From Paraphysomonas bandaiensis (Eukaryota > Chrysophyceae): a DNA stretch of 64,000 bases. The stretch is from positions 1 to 64,000 of the forward strand of contig CBFFRP010000028.1 of assembly GCA_965644295.1 (NCBI GenBank), read 5' to 3'. The notes beneath the pieces were generated by a model, which searched no databases, was not told the origin of the DNA, and saw only the letters and a list, made by a program, of their open reading frames with translations. Below, piece by piece: positions 21,888-34,319 of this stretch (position 1 is the first letter of the stretch; every line of letters starts with the position of its first letter). The translations under genes and the position numbers were made by a program.

Positions 21888-24800
21888 ATGAAAAGTACTA
21901 TTATACGGTCTGAAGTTGCTGAGGTATCCTTCGGGTTCTATTCCGATGAAGAAATTAGAAATGTTAGCTGCTGTCAAGTATGTTCTCCGATTGCCTTTGA
22001 TGCGCTTGGAAATCCACTAAGCAGGTCGGCGCGCTAAGACTGTGTTTCTATTATTTAATATACACGTTTTGCATGTTCAGTGGTCTTTATGATCCGAAGT
22101 TGGGCCCGACTTCACAGCATAGCTTGCCGTGCCCCACATGTGGCCTGTTGTATATCAATTGCCCTGGTCACCCTGGTCACATCGAGTTGGCCGTACCGGT
22201 GCGTTACTCTTTGATACTGCAATTTGGACTGATATTTTCGTTATATAGGTTTATCACCCCTTAATGTTCGCAAACATGTTTCAGCTATTGCGGGCACAGT
22301 GTGCAAATTGTCACAAGTAAGATGCTTCAATATTTATACAAAAAAATTACTGGTAATCAGGTTTCGTATTCCGTCATCCAAAGTACGAATAACATTAATA
22401 AAGTTAAAGTTATTGGAAATTGGTCTCGTGAAAGAGAGTGAGGAAGTCGAAGATCTGCTGAATCCCCCCGTCATTTTCAACGACTCAACTGCATGCGATG
22501 CTGCTGATGCGACAGTAGATATTGAGAGTCAGTTATCTCGTTATGAGGAACTGTATACGACTCACATACAGAAGTTTCCAGAGAGTCGCCCGGACTCCTT
22601 CCTCAAGAGACTTCAGAGGGAAGTTATCGATTCCTTCATAAAGGCTGCACTTGTGTGTAAGAAGTGTGACTCCTGTGGGTCATTTTCACCACCACTACGT
22701 AAGGATGGACATGCAAAACTATTTGAGAAACCACTTGCAAAACGAATCCGAAAGTCCATGCAGGGAATGAAGATTAAACTCAAGGTGATTATTTATGCGT
22801 TTTCATTTGGTTATCACGATATCGTGTAGCCTGCACTGGAGACTCTTGCTAGGGACGATCATATGGCGGCTGATATTAGTGATGATTCTGATGATGATAT
22901 GGTTTTGAATGCGGATGACAGCGAGGAAGAAGGCGAGGCTAGATACTCGGAGAAGGATAAATATTTAGCACCCTTCGAGGTAGAGGCCAGGATGAAATTG
23001 CTCTGGAAGTCTCACCATGAGTATCTGGATTTCGTCTGGGGCAGGGTATCTCTTCGCGCTGCCGCCATTTTCAAAAAATCAGTTTTACCTGAACATAGTA
23101 CCCTTTGGAGAATTTTTTTTATGAAAACTGTTCTTGTTCCTCCGTCTCGTTTTCGGCCACCATCGGACCTGGGTGACATGCAGGCGGAACACCCCCAGAA
23201 TATACACCTGTCCAAGGTCCTTACTATAAATGAAAGAATTATGAAAGCGATCAGTCTTGATAAAACCGCAAGCGAAATGTCAGTTGAAAGTGATGTCACA
23301 CCTCAAATTGAAAATATGCTGCATATTTCAAAGCTAGTTACTGATTGGATTGACTTGCAAAACGCAGTAAATTGCTTCATGGACTCCAGCAAAGACCCGA
23401 ACCAAAGAGCTGGTGAGGACTCTAACATTGGAATTCGCCAAGTCCTAGAGAAAAAAGAAGGTCTTTTTCGGAGACATATGATGGGAAAACGGGTGAATTA
23501 TTGCTGTCGATCAGTGATATCTCCAGATCCTTTCCTCGGTATGAACGAAATTGGAATTCCTGTACAATTTGCGAAGGAGCTACATTACCCGACTCCAGTC
23601 ACGTCATGGAATATAAAGATGCTTCGACAAATGGTTGAGAATGGTCCCAATGTTTATCCAGGTGTGTATTATATGTTGATAACACAGCTTTCATTTCGTA
23701 AACGTCGATTACCACTGTATCACTTGAAATATTTATCTACAAAACCGACTGGCTTATGATTGCTTAATCTGTATGTGTGCGTGTAGTGTATCTGTGAATT
23801 GTGTGCAATGATGTCACAACAAGTTTGAGAACAGAATGAGGTACAGCCTCTGGTGTCGACTAACCCTGTGGTACTGAGCACGTAATATGTTATGTGTTTT
23901 GTTGTATTGTATGTAACAGTACAGCTGTCTTTGATTGTTGATGTAATGTGTATATATGAAACCCACTGGCTTATGATTGCTTATTCTGTATGTGTGCGTG
24001 TAGTGTATCTGTGAATTGTGTGCAATGATGTCACAACAAGTTTGAGAACAGAATGAGGTACAGCCTCTGGTGTCGACTAACCCTGTGGTACTGAGCACGT
24101 AATATGTTCTATGTTTTGTTGTATCGTATGTAACATTACAGCTGTCTTTGATTGTTGATGTAATGTGTATATATGAAACCCACTGGCTTATGATTGCTTA
24201 ATCTGTATGTGTGCGTGTAGTGTATCTGTGAATTGTGTGCAATGATGTCACAACAAGTTTGAGAACAGAATGAGGTACAGCCTCTGGTGTCGACTAACCC
24301 TGTGGTACTGAGCACGTAATATGTTCTATGTTTTGTTGTATCGTATGTAACATTACAGCTGTCTTTGATTGTTGATGTAATGTGTATATATGAAACCCAC
24401 TGGCTTATGATTGCTTAATCTGTATGTGTGCGTGTAGTGTATCTGTGAATTGTGTGCAATGATGTCACAACAAGTTTGAGAACAGAATGAGGTACAGCCT
24501 CTGGTGTCGACTAACCCTGTGGTACTGAGCACGTAATATGTTATGTGTTTTGTTGTATCGTATGTAACAGTACAGCTGTCTTTGATTGTTGATGTAATGT
24601 GTATATATGAAACCCACTGGCTTATGATTGCTTAATCTGTATGTGTGCGTGTAGTGTATCTGTGAATTGTGTGCAATGATGTCACAACAAGTTTGAGAAC
24701 AGAATGAGGTACAGCCTCTGGTGTCGACTAACCCTGTGGTACTGAGCACGTAATATGTTCTATGTTTTGTTGTATCGTATGTAACATTACAGCTGTCTTT

Positions 24801-27800
24801 GATTGTTGATGTAATGTGTATATATGAAACCCACTGGCTTATGATTGCTTAATCTGTATGTGTGCGTGTAGTGTATCTGTGAATTGTGTGCAATGATGTC
24901 ACAACAAGTTTGAGAACAGAATGAGGTACAGCCTCTGGTGTCGACTAACCCTGTGGTACTGAGCACGTAATTTGTTATGTGTTTTGTTGTATCGTATGTA
25001 AAATTACAGCTGTCTTTGATTGTTGATGTAATGTGTATATATGAAACCCACTGGCTTATGATTGCTTAATCTGTATGTGTGCGTGTAGTGTATCTGTGAA
25101 TTGTGTGCAATGATGTCACAACAAGTTTGAGAACAGAATGAGGTACAGCCTCTGGTGTCGACTAACCCTGTGGTACTGAGCACGTAATATGTTCTATGTT
25201 TTGTTGTATCGTATGTAACATTACAGCTGTCTTTGATTGTTGATGTAATGTGTATATATGAAACCCACTGGCTTATGATTGCTTAATCTGTATGTGTGCG
25301 TGTAGTGTATCTGTGAATTGTGTGCAATGATGTCACAACAAGTTTGAGAACAGAATGAGGTACAGCCTCTGGTGTCGACTAACCCTGTGGTACTGAGCAC
25401 GTAATATGTTCTATGTTTTGTTGTATCGTATGTAACATTACAGCTGTCTTTGATTGTTGATGTAATGTGTATATATGAAACCCACTGGCTTATGATTGCT
25501 TAATCTGTATGTGTGCGTGTAGTGTATCTGTGAATTGTGTGCAATGATGTCACAACAAGTTTGAGAACAGAATGAGGTACAGCCTCTGGTGTCGACTAAC
25601 CCTGTGGTACTGAGCACGTAATATGTTATGTGTATTGTTGTATTGTATGTAACATTTTAACTCTCTTTGATTGTTGATGTAATGTGTATATATGTTACTA
25701 CCAGCGTTACTGTAAGAATATGTTACTGTTGATACTCTCCTAGCTGATATGTTAATGTTTTTATGTTATTTTATTGTAGGTGCCAATCAAATTGAAACAG
25801 GTGATGGAAAAATTGTCAAACTAGACAGGTTTTCGAGTCAAGAAAGGAGTGCAAAGGCTAAACTGCTTATGTCTGGGCCTGGTGTGAAAGTGTACCGTCA
25901 CTTGATCAATGGGGATGTACTGCTTGTTAACAGGCAACCAACTCTCCACAAACCTGGTATTATGGCACACAAGGCGAGAGTTCTGCAGCATGTGAAAGAG
26001 CAGGTAGATTTTTACGCTGCTGTATATGAGTTCCTTGTCATCCACAACCTGCTATGTAGACGTTGCGGATGAATTATGCCAATTGCAATGCGTATAACGC
26101 TGATTTCGACGGGGATGAAATGAACTGCCATTTTGTGCAGGTAATTTAGTCTGGAATTTGTAATTTGCTAAATGTTTGCACAGAATGAAATCGCCCGTGC
26201 CGAAGCGACTTCAATATGTAACACTGACAATCAGTATATTGTACCAACCAGTGGAAATCCATTGCGTGGTCTAATTCAGGATCATGTTGCCAGTGGTGTT
26301 AAACTTACTTGCAAAGAAACATTTCTCAACAAAGAACAATTCCAACAATTGTTGTACATTGCCGTCACTGGCCTTCCTGGAACCGAAGTTGTTTCGAGTG
26401 TAGAAGAAATGATGATGCCGATCCCATCTGTGTTGAAGCCGGTGCAGCTGTGGACGGGTAAACAAGTTGTTACTGCACTGCTTCGTCATTTGTGTCGTCC
26501 ACCACTTCCCGCTCTACACCTGGACGGAAAAACGCGAACACCTCCGACGGCGTTCGGTCATAGTGAAAGGGAACACGTTGTTGTGTTCAGGTTCGGGGAG
26601 CTACTATGTGGTGTTCTAGATAAATCTTCCATGGGAAACGCATCGTTGGGAATTGTCCATGCGATATATGAGCTTTATGGATCCGAATTGGCAGGCCTCA
26701 TTTTAAATGCATTCGGCAGGCTGTTTACCTTCCATTTGCAGTCAGCGGGACATACTTGCGGAATTGAGGACCTAACATTGACTAAATCCGCGGATATGGA
26801 AAGGGCTAGATTACTTAACAAAGTCCAAATTGATGCCGCAATAGGACTTCGAGAGTATTTGGAAAGTGGAGATTCTAATACAACTAGGAAACGATCAGAC
26901 CAACCCGTTTCCGCCTCTGATATCGCTGATTTTGAGAAGAAAGTGTCGGTATTATTACAGGCCGATAAGCAGGGTGGTAAGGTTAAGCTAGATGGAGCTT
27001 TCCAAGCCGTTGTAAACAAATCTGCAAGTGACGTTTTAAAAGCGTGTCTTCCTACGGGTCTTCAAATTCAATTCCCGAAAAATAATTTTTCCATGATGGT
27101 GTTAACTGGGGCAAAAGGATCCGCCGTCAATCAGAGTCAAATTTCTTGTTTTCTTGGACAACAAGCTTTAGAAGGACAGCGTGTTCCAATGATGATATCG
27201 GGTAAAACTCTTCCATCATTTAGGCCATATGACTGTCGTGCTCGTGCTGGTGGATTCATTACTGATCGCTTTTTGACCGGTGTTCGTCCACAAGAGTATT
27301 ATTTCCATTGTATGGCTGGGCGGGAAGGTCTTGTTGACACCGCAGTGAAGACATCTCGTTCTGGATATTTACAGAGATGCTTAGTTAAGCACTTGGAAGA
27401 GCTACGCGTTCAGTACGACATGACAGTAAGAGACAGTGCTGGAAATGTTGTTCAATTTCTTTATGGTGAAGATGGCTTAGATCCCACAAGTGCAGCACTT
27501 CTTGGTGGGAAAGACAATCAGTTACAGTTTCTATCCCGCAACCATCAAGCACTGGTGTATAAGTATTCAGTTCACGGGAACTATTTCGAACAGGGCCTTG
27601 AGATGGATTCGGCAAAAGCGTATCAACTGCGAATGGATAATGCGCGAAGTGTCGTTGATCAATGCACTGATATACCTCTTGGCAAATGGAAATTCAACAA
27701 GAAGTCTATCATTATGGCCAGAAAAAAACTTGACGACTCGAAGCCATGGTCCCGATATAATATGCATAAAAAGTGGTTTATTGCTGAAATAATCAAGGTC

Positions 27801-29747
27801 CGGAAATCGTCCTCATCTCAACCGAACCTGCCTTTGTCATACGATGTTAGATATGTGGATGGCACAATCCAAAAACACGTTCCGGCTAGAATGAGAATAC
27901 GAAATGCAAACTTTCGATCAGATGGATCAGAGCGCAATGTTTCAAAGGATGCATTGATCCCTTTGATTAAGCCTGGACTTCCAGATCCAGTTATGTCGGC
28001 GTTGCGTGTTCAGAATTGTGTTGGCGCTATAAGTGAAGGTATGCAGCAAAAAATTCGAAACTATATATTGTCAAACCCAGACAATGTTGTTTCTGAAATG
28101 ACGACTGAAACCAGTGTGACAGCAGAAGCTCTTGAGCTTCTAGTGTGGATTAAGTATATGAGGTCTCTTGCTTGTCCCGGTGAAGCTGTTGGCTGTGTTG
28201 CTGCCCAGAGTGTTGGAGAACCGTCAACGCAAATGACGCTGAATACATTTCATTTGGCTGGGCACGGAGGTGCAAATGTAACTTTAGGTATTCCTCGTTT
28301 GCGTGAAATAATTATGACAGCATCCCGCGCCTTGAAAACCCCAACTATGCTTATCCCGCTTGCGCAAGGGCAGGGAATGGATACTGCGCGTGTACTTGCA
28401 CTTCAGTTTTCTAGAGTCCCTGTGTCGCTGTTGCTTCACCATAATGGTGGAATTGAAGTTGGCGAAAGAATAGCTCGAAATCCAGCAACTTTTATGTGGG
28501 AACGCATATACAGATTGCGATTTCACTTTGAAGACCCCTCGAAAATTCTTCAGTCATTTGGTATTACATTTTCAATGTTAGCGGATTCGATCAAGACAAC
28601 TGTCATTCAAAAGCTTCATCATATCGTCCAGCTGGAAATGCGACGAATGAAAGCTCAAGCACAACACAGCGTAGCAGTTTCGAATGTCGCGAAGGAAAGA
28701 GTCAATAATGCCGTCAGTGAAAACGCGAGTGGAACAGAGAATTATAGAGATGACGATACGTTACAAAAAAAACAGTCAGCTGGAAAAATTGGGATTGAAA
28801 GTGACGATGAGGATAAAGATGATATCGATGATGTTTATGATGAAGAACAGGGCACTTTAAAACTGGGAGGGAAAGAAGAGCTTACCGGTTATGATGATGA
28901 TAGCGATACTGATGTCATGGAGTCGCAAATGCACGGCGGTTTGGTGTCAAATATGGCCATAGAAGGGTCTGACGAGTATTCTGATTCTGATAGCGAGAGA
29001 ACAACCAGTTCGCTTAGGCAAAAAGCAACTGCGGTCTTGGCGTCTGCAGCTCAGCGCGATTCTTCTAGTCGTAGGAGTGGAAAACTGTACGAACGAGTTG
29101 GTAATGGTAGAATTGTGAGTCGCGGAGACACAGTGAAGTCTATGGAATCGGAAGGCTGGATAGAGTTGGAGATTGCGTTTCCAGCTCATGCTCGTAAATT
29201 GCTCATGGTGCAGTTGGCTGAGCAAGCTTGTCAGCGGTCTTCTGTTCGTGAAACGAAAGAAATTTCTAATGCCTATGCTGTTGAATGTGATGTTGACGGA
29301 GAGAAGCGTTTCGCAATCCAAACAGAAGGCGTTAATTTTGAAGCTGCGTGGCGGCTACCACAATCGCTGGCAGATTGTTCTAATTTGAAATGTAATGATA
29401 TATGGAGAGTTTTGTGCACGTATGGTGTTGAAGCTGCCAGGCAGAGCATAGTTTCGGAAATAAAAGGGGTGTTTGGTGTTTATGGAATAGACGTGAATCC
29501 AAGACATTTAAGTGTGATTGCTGATTTCATGACAAGAACAGGCTCGTATATTCCTATGAACAGAATGGGAATGTCGGAGTGCCCTTCACAATTTCTCCAG
29601 ATGAGTTTTGAAACTACTTGCACCTTCTTGACGCAAGCTGCTCAGGAAGGAGCGGTTGAAAAATTAGAGAGTCCAAGTGCGAGTATTGTTACTGGTAGTG
29701 TTCCACAAATTGGAACTGGATGCTTTGACGTTATGTTGCCCTTGTGA
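21888..29747 (+). CDS. RPA1: DNA-directed RNA polymerase I largest subunit, 8 exons, 1815 aa
   Basis: Catalytic large subunit of the nucleolar polymerase that transcribes rRNA. Exons: 21888-22024, 22081-22198, 22249-22316, 22361-22784, 22830-23661, 25780-26003, 26060-26140, 26184-29747; the sum is 5448 nt. Visible landmarks: [13 protein letters not shown] start, [14 protein letters not shown] block (GLYDPKLGP), [20 protein letters not shown] zinc site, [60 protein letters not shown], the catalytic [10 protein letters not shown] (exon 7), the bridge-helix/trigger-loop region [12 protein letters not shown] to [20 protein letters not shown], an acidic Pol I-type insertion near 28790-29000, and [17 protein letters not shown] near the end. 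The ATG at 26172 lies inside an intron and is not a start. Six introns are 43-56 nt; intron 5 (23662-25779) is 2118 nt because of a tandem array. Length exceeds yeast RPA190 by ~150 aa. Confidence 0.95.
23662..25779 (+). other. Expanded intron 5 of RPA1 (2118 nt)
   Basis: Donor CCAG|GTGTGT and acceptor TTATTGTAG|GTGCC restore the invariant [11 protein letters not shown]. It is some 40 times longer than the gene's other introns, and nearly all of the excess is the 217-bp array. Confidence 0.92.
23748..25690 (+). repeat. Minisatellite/satellite, 217-bp unit, 9 copies, inside the RPA1 intron
   Basis: GGCTTATGATTGCTTA recurs at ~23752, 23969, 24186, 24403, 24620, 24837, 25054, 25271 and 25488, a fixed period of 217 bp. 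Units are nearly identical, alternating between two subtypes (ATATGTTATGTG versus ATATGTTCTATG; AACAGTACAG versus AACATTACAG). The last copy decays near 25640. Minus-strand 94-codon ORFs in it are by-products of repetition (217 is not a multiple of 3). Confidence 0.95.
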
Positions 29748-30076
29748 GGAAAATCATGTTAGCTTAAAGTTTTATGATATCTAGGATGATGATATCCCAA
29801 TGATCTAATTATTAAATACATTTAGCTGTGAAGGCTTGTGTTGCGCTTTCTTTGTGTAATTATTTGACTAGATAGATTTTTATCCTCATTCCTCATAATG
29901 AGAAATCATAGTATTTATTCAAATCAAACGTATCTACATAAGGGATAAGGGAATGGTAACTGTAAACTAACTCAAAATATTGGAATATGTATGCTTCTCT
30001 AAAGGATGGAACTGTAGAATACGTTAAATACGATGCGCGAAACTGTAATACGTAGTCAAAAATAGTATAGCTATAA

Positions 30077-30290
30077 CTGTAATGTTGAGTTCTGCTGTTT
30101 GTGAGCAATTAAAAGCCGTAGTTTCTAAGATATTTGAATTTTTGAATTATAACCTTTACTCAAATAATACAGTAGTAGCTAACCGTATTATGAGAACCAA
30201 TGATATGATAGCTATTGTAGTACTGAATCTGAAATATATTGACTGTACAAGACAGTGACGATGTAAGATCGTACTAGAAACTAGAAATGG
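30077..30290 (+). repeat. Dispersed repeat D2, copy a
   Basis: TTGAGTT.TGCTGTTTG, AGCAATTAAAAGCCGTA, GAATTATAACC, AATACAGTAG, TATTATGAGAACC, GACGATGTAAGA.CGTACTAGAAA. Best second copy at 32660-32803; partial copies at 45765-45885 and 50085-50195. Confidence 0.7.
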
Positions 30291-30449
30291 TTGGTGTAGT
30301 AGAGATAAACCCAGTTGGTGAATGACAATGAATGATGTATGATATCTCTTATAATTAATAATTTTCTTCTAAAGTGTTTATCTAAGCTTTCTTACTAAGT
30401 TCAACTACTAATTATGTCGCTTTCTAACATGTAAAGCAGAAGTACGTAT

Positions 30450-30530
30450 CATGATTATTCAAGATAATGAAGTTGATCAGAGGTTGACATGAAAGAAGTA
30501 TAAAATTATGTTGTTGCTATGTTTTACGTA
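30450..30530 (+). repeat. Dispersed repeat, copy 2 (partner at 8565-8650)
   Basis: See the 8565 entry; similarity is visible by eye over ~80 bp. Confidence 0.5.
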
Positions 30531-31230
30531 TTACATGCCAACGCATAATTTCCTATATGCAATAATAATCATCATTTATCTGGTCTAACGACATAACTTT
30601 TCTTTAACGATCTAGACAAGCAAAATGCTAGCAGCTGTGGAGGATAGAAGGAGGATAGAGCCGATGTGCCATGGCTCGACGATAAAACGCGAGCAATGGA
30701 TATAAAAACGCGCGAGATGGTTGAAACACTCAGAACTTGTTTTCAAAGGGACTTGCTCACTCAATACGGGGGGTCGTTCGAGATGAAGCCGGCGGAATAC
30801 ATCTGATGATGTGTCATATATATGAAGTGCTGTCTAAAAAAATCGAGCAACTCGTTATGATAAAAAGGCGGGGAGAAGAATTCTCGAGAAGAAGCGTAAG
30901 CATACGGAGGAGATGAATTACACTGAGAAAAGCCTAAAGAGAAGGAAAGATTATCTACTGTCATACATGACTCTCATCTAGTTACGATATTGCATGCACC
31001 GACAAGTGCTCAACTATACAACACGATTTAGTTAGCCACATGATGGGCATACGACGAGTTGTGTGTTTAAGCCGGATCATACGCTCCTGCCCAATCTACT
31101 TGTCCTAACACAAACAACTTGCGGTCGGTGGCTTCGGCACATGTCTCCAGTGTATGTGGCAGATCTTTAGGGCCCTCTTCAAGGTGGTGTTCACAGCAGC
31201 AAGTAGTCTGGAGGGGAGAGTAGAGTAGCT

Positions 31231-31542
31231 CTAGCGCCGGATCCTCCCACAGTCACGAAACGGTCTCACTGGTGCAATTTTGCATACTGACGCATGAAAC
31301 AGACTTCTACCAATATCTGTTACAACTTCAAGCTGACTCCAATACCTTCCCTCCATATTGTGTGCACTCGTCCAGCACATGCATCCACCTTGCACTCCTC
31401 TCCATGCACGAGTAGGAAACCGTGCACCAACCCAGCTCGGATGAAAACCTACTGAATGCAAGAATAACATAAAGCACACACAAATTAATGTACCTGACAC
31501 TGCTTGGAGAACAATGTCAGAGCTTTTATATATCTCAATGAC
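31231..31542 (-). pseudogene. 3' end of an unidentified gene, apparently truncated upstream by a dispersed repeat
   Basis: Two exons can be joined: 31542-31494 and 31451-31231, with a 42-nt intron GTACATT...TTCAG. The joined frame (VIEIYKSSDIVLQAVS, then GFHPSWVGARFPTRAWRGV, QGGCMCWTSAHNMEG, TDIGRSLFHASVCKIAPV) ends at TAG 31231. The amino-acid texture is that of a real folded protein, but I recognise no family. A further open piece lies at ~31665-31720 (EYAFTSFGICVANND), right against the dispersed repeat starting near 31701, so the 5' part seems lost. Confidence 0.4.
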
Positions 31543-31700
31543 CTGGGGGCCAGGAGAAACCAAGACTAGGCAGTAGACATGTGGGAAGACAAAGCAGGTC
31601 TAATCACATTGTCATTGCCATGCATCCACGAGGAAATTTTGACGCATTACCTCGATCATTGTTGGCCACACAGATACCGAATGATGTGAACGCGTACTCG

Positions 31701-32137
31701 GCAACCACTTTCGTTCTACCACTATAAGCAAACACAGTGAACAAGCAGAATGGTGATATACCTGACAACTGCAGACTTCTGAACTTTTGAGTCCTTAAGG
31801 CGAACAGCCCGGATGCTTAACTTTAGCAGGCAGCCCAATACCCTGCTAATTAGCCTTCAGGTGGACCCTATCCCGGATGCCCTTGAGGTGGGCCCATTCC
31901 AGGATGTCTGTTTATTCGTCAAGGCCCAAAGATGTCTACACAAGTGACACTTATATTAGTGCCTCTCTTGTACCACACAAGCATTCGGCTATGAGTGGGC
32001 AGAACAATATCTGCTGTCTATGTTTGCGGATCACGTTAGTTTTTCCCGGAGAAATATATCCGGTACTTATCCCCCATAACACCACCACGAAATGATGCGA
32101 GTCCGACTTTGTTGAGGGTTAATATATTTTACTATAT
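31701..32137 (-). repeat. LINE-tailed dispersed repeat D1, copy a
   Basis: Read on the minus strand: head CCTCAACAAAGTCGGACTCG, a hairpin-prone CCGGATATATTTCTCCGG, GCCTTGACGAATAAACAGAC, GGGCCCACCTCAAGGGCATC, CTGACAACTGC-type middle in reverse, then the LINE tail block GAACGAAAGTGGTTGC. Immediately followed by copy b. Confidence 0.75.
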
Positions 32138-32398
32138 CTAACGCTACGAAAGCTGCTTTTTTCCGTCACCGCAATTACCAAAGTGCAACCACTTTCGTTC
32201 TACCACTCTAAGCGAACACAGTGAGCAAGCAGAATGTTGATATACCTGACAACTGCAGACTTCTGGATGTTTGAGTCCTTAACTTTAGCAGGCTGCCCAC
32301 AATAACTCGGTTACCCTTGAGGTGGACCCTATCCCGGATGCCTGTTTATTTGTCCCGTGTATTGTGTATATCACACAAGCATTCGGCTATATGAGTTG
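32138..32398 (-). repeat. LINE-tailed dispersed repeat D1, copy b (partial)
   Basis: Begins on the plus side with the reversed tail (AACGCTACGAAAGCTGC, GTGCAACCACTTTCGTTC) and runs to ACAAGCATTCGGCTATATGAG. It lacks the head. Confidence 0.7.
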
Positions 32399-32439
32399 TT
32401 GAGTTTTGCCGTTGGAGCAATTCAAAGCTGTAATTCTAC

Positions 32440-32660
32440 CCATCAGTGATGTCTCGTGATGTTGTGAATATTCAATGTACAGCTGATGAGGTTTTGGTGG
32501 TTGCGTATCCGTCAGTTATGTCTTGTGATAGGATTCAATCTACAGCGTATCCGTCCGTTATGTCTCGTGATGTTGTGAATATTCAATGTACAGCTGATGA
32601 GGTCTTGGTGGTTGCGTATCGTCAGTTATGTCTCGTGGTTCAAATCAATGTACAGCTTTG
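32440..32660 (+). repeat. Imperfect tandem repeat, ~113-bp spacing
   Basis: ATGTCTCGTGATGTTGTGAATATTC occurs at 32446 and 32559, each followed by AATGTACAGCTGATGAGG; a degenerate third unit follows. Confidence 0.7.
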
Positions 32661-32803
32661 AAATGTCGAGTTTTGCTATTTGAGAAATTAAAAGCTGTAA
32701 TTCTAAGGTGTTGGAATTATGACCGTTAGTCGAAGAATACAGTAGTGATGAGCTGCATTATGATAAGTGATATCATGACGATGTAAGACCGTACTAGAAA
32801 TGA
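32660..32803 (+). repeat. Dispersed repeat D2, copy b
   Basis: AAATTAAAAGCTGTAATTC, GGAATTATGACCGTTAGTC, AATACAGTAGTGATGAG, GACGATGTAAGACCGTACTAGAAA match copy a. Confidence 0.65.
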
Positions 32804-32816
32804 GTGGTAGTAGAAG

Positions 32817-33739
32817 CAACCTTAAGACAAACGTGGGAAAAATGTTCAAATTTGGGACTTTTGATTGAAAGCTATGTTCTACGAGTAATTTTAATGTTAA
32901 TTTGTCCCGAAATGTTATTCGAGTAGTTTGCAAGAAGTTTTCATAATTATAGTATGATATTTTAATAAAATATATGATATATTCATTATTTATAAGTAGT
33001 TACCGTGGGGCTAGTACGTTTTTCCATAACTTTTGGGGCTGAACCTACTGCACTAGTATCTTTTCATTCATACGGTACAATTTCTACTTCATAACTAGCA
33101 CAAGTTCTATTGACTCTTTTCATGACGTTAGCAGCTTCCCTTCCATTCCTTCAGCTACTTCACCGACTATGAACTCTATTATATCATATTTTCCATTCTT
33201 GTATTCTAATACGGCACCATTAATATTGTGAATTTTCTGATCTTTTCACCTATATTTCATAGAAGTGTTCGTGCCCACTACTATTCTCAGCACTACTATC
33301 GCCACAAGTTTCAATAATGCATTGCGTCGATGACCTCATTTCCATTATCTTCACTCAACTAATAATATCTTCATTTCCACTTTCTTCACTCATATACTGC
33401 TTTCACTTGAACAGAGCTCTTCCTCACTGGGGAGCTGCTATAACTTGAAATCGTGAACGCTTCTTCTTATGGACAACCTTTTGACGAACAGTTCTACGCA
33501 ACTCAAAATAACAATTTCGTTGTGCGCTGAGCTCTGTCCTGAAATCATTCTTGGAATATTAATTGTTATTTTTTTAATAAAATAACAATAAGAATAGTAT
33601 TGTATAGCTACTATAATATTATTACACAGTTTTAATAATATTAGATTACTGTAATGAAAACGATAAGTATAGGATACTGTAGGGTACAACGGGGTCCAAA
33701 ACGTGGGAATTTTTTTTCCCACGTTTGTCTTAAGGTTGC
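32817..33739 (-). mobile_element. Small TIR element (~0.92 kb) related to the 5.7 kb transposon
   Basis: The ends are inverted repeats of about 25 bp, GCAACCTTAAGACAAACGTG at 32817 and in reverse ending at 33739. Inside, the minus strand keeps pieces of the transposon gene's C-terminus: KIHNINGAVLEYKNGKYD near 33215 and DTSAVGSAP..EKRT near 33045, in the same order as in copy 1. The frame is broken. This looks like an internally deleted, nonautonomous derivative. The inner TIR (AAACGTGGGAAAAATGTTC) also resembles AAACCTGGGAAAATTTTAC of the 544-6255 element. Confidence 0.6.
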
Positions 33740-33845
33740 TTTTAGAGATAACGTGATATATCGCTTATTATATTTATTATAATCTTCTCTTATCTTAAAT
33801 AATTGATTAATGAGTAAATAAACGTCCAGTTAACTGAGTAAATCA

Positions 33846-34116
33846 AATAAAGAATTGATCTTTTTAATAGTAAAACAATGTTGTGATTATTAGAGTGTAT
33901 TAAAGTAATGAACACGATAGAGTGAAAATTATGAATAACAATATAGAACGTACTATCATGCACAACGGAATAGTTAGAAGTGTAACTGATAATGACGACG
34001 TTGTGATGACGATCACGTATCTTCGACAGATACCCTCTCTAATTCAGTTTATGGTATATTTCATTGAATATTATAATTCACAGATATACAATCATGTATT
34101 AAGCTGAATCCTAATA
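33846..34116 (-). repeat. 3' LTR of the copia element
   Basis: 271 bp, nearly identical to 39288-39530 apart from a ~28-bp indel near 33876 and a TA indel near 34085; also matches 61742-62007. Confidence 0.9.
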
Positions 34117-34319
34117 CGCCCCCTCAATGAAATAATCAGTTAACCGTAGATAATAGAGAGAATATAAACTTATATATACACACTGAGAGTAAAAACCAGA
34201 GTAGCAGTCACTAGTCAATAATAAGCGAACTGCAGAGATGCCATATTGTGAGACCATCCTTCTAGTCCAGCATCATGTATTGAATAAAAGTAAAAAAAAT
34301 GGTAAAACCTCCGTGTAAC
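34117..34319. other. Untranslated 3' end of the copia element
   Basis: Between the pol stop near 34320 and the purine tract and 3' LTR. No ORF. Confidence 0.7.

Larger units (their letters stand above)
29748..31230. other. Intergenic with dispersed repeats, no clear gene
   Basis: Holds a copy of the AGCAATTAAAAGC dispersed repeat (30077-30290) and the partner (30450-30530) of the repeat at 8565. From 30620 to 31000 the sequence is richer in GC with short frames (30761-30964 minus) that I cannot identify. Confidence 0.5.

Noticed and set aside
23814-24749. Two identical minus-strand 94-codon ORFs (23814-24098, 24465-24749)
   Set aside because: They lie inside the 217-bp intronic array; identity reflects the repeat, and the unit length is not a multiple of three.
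26172-26183. ATG 26172 as the start of a 1191-codon Pol I protein
   Set aside because: It lies in the last 12 nt of a 43-nt intron; upstream exons encode the conserved N-terminal half, including [10 protein letters not shown].
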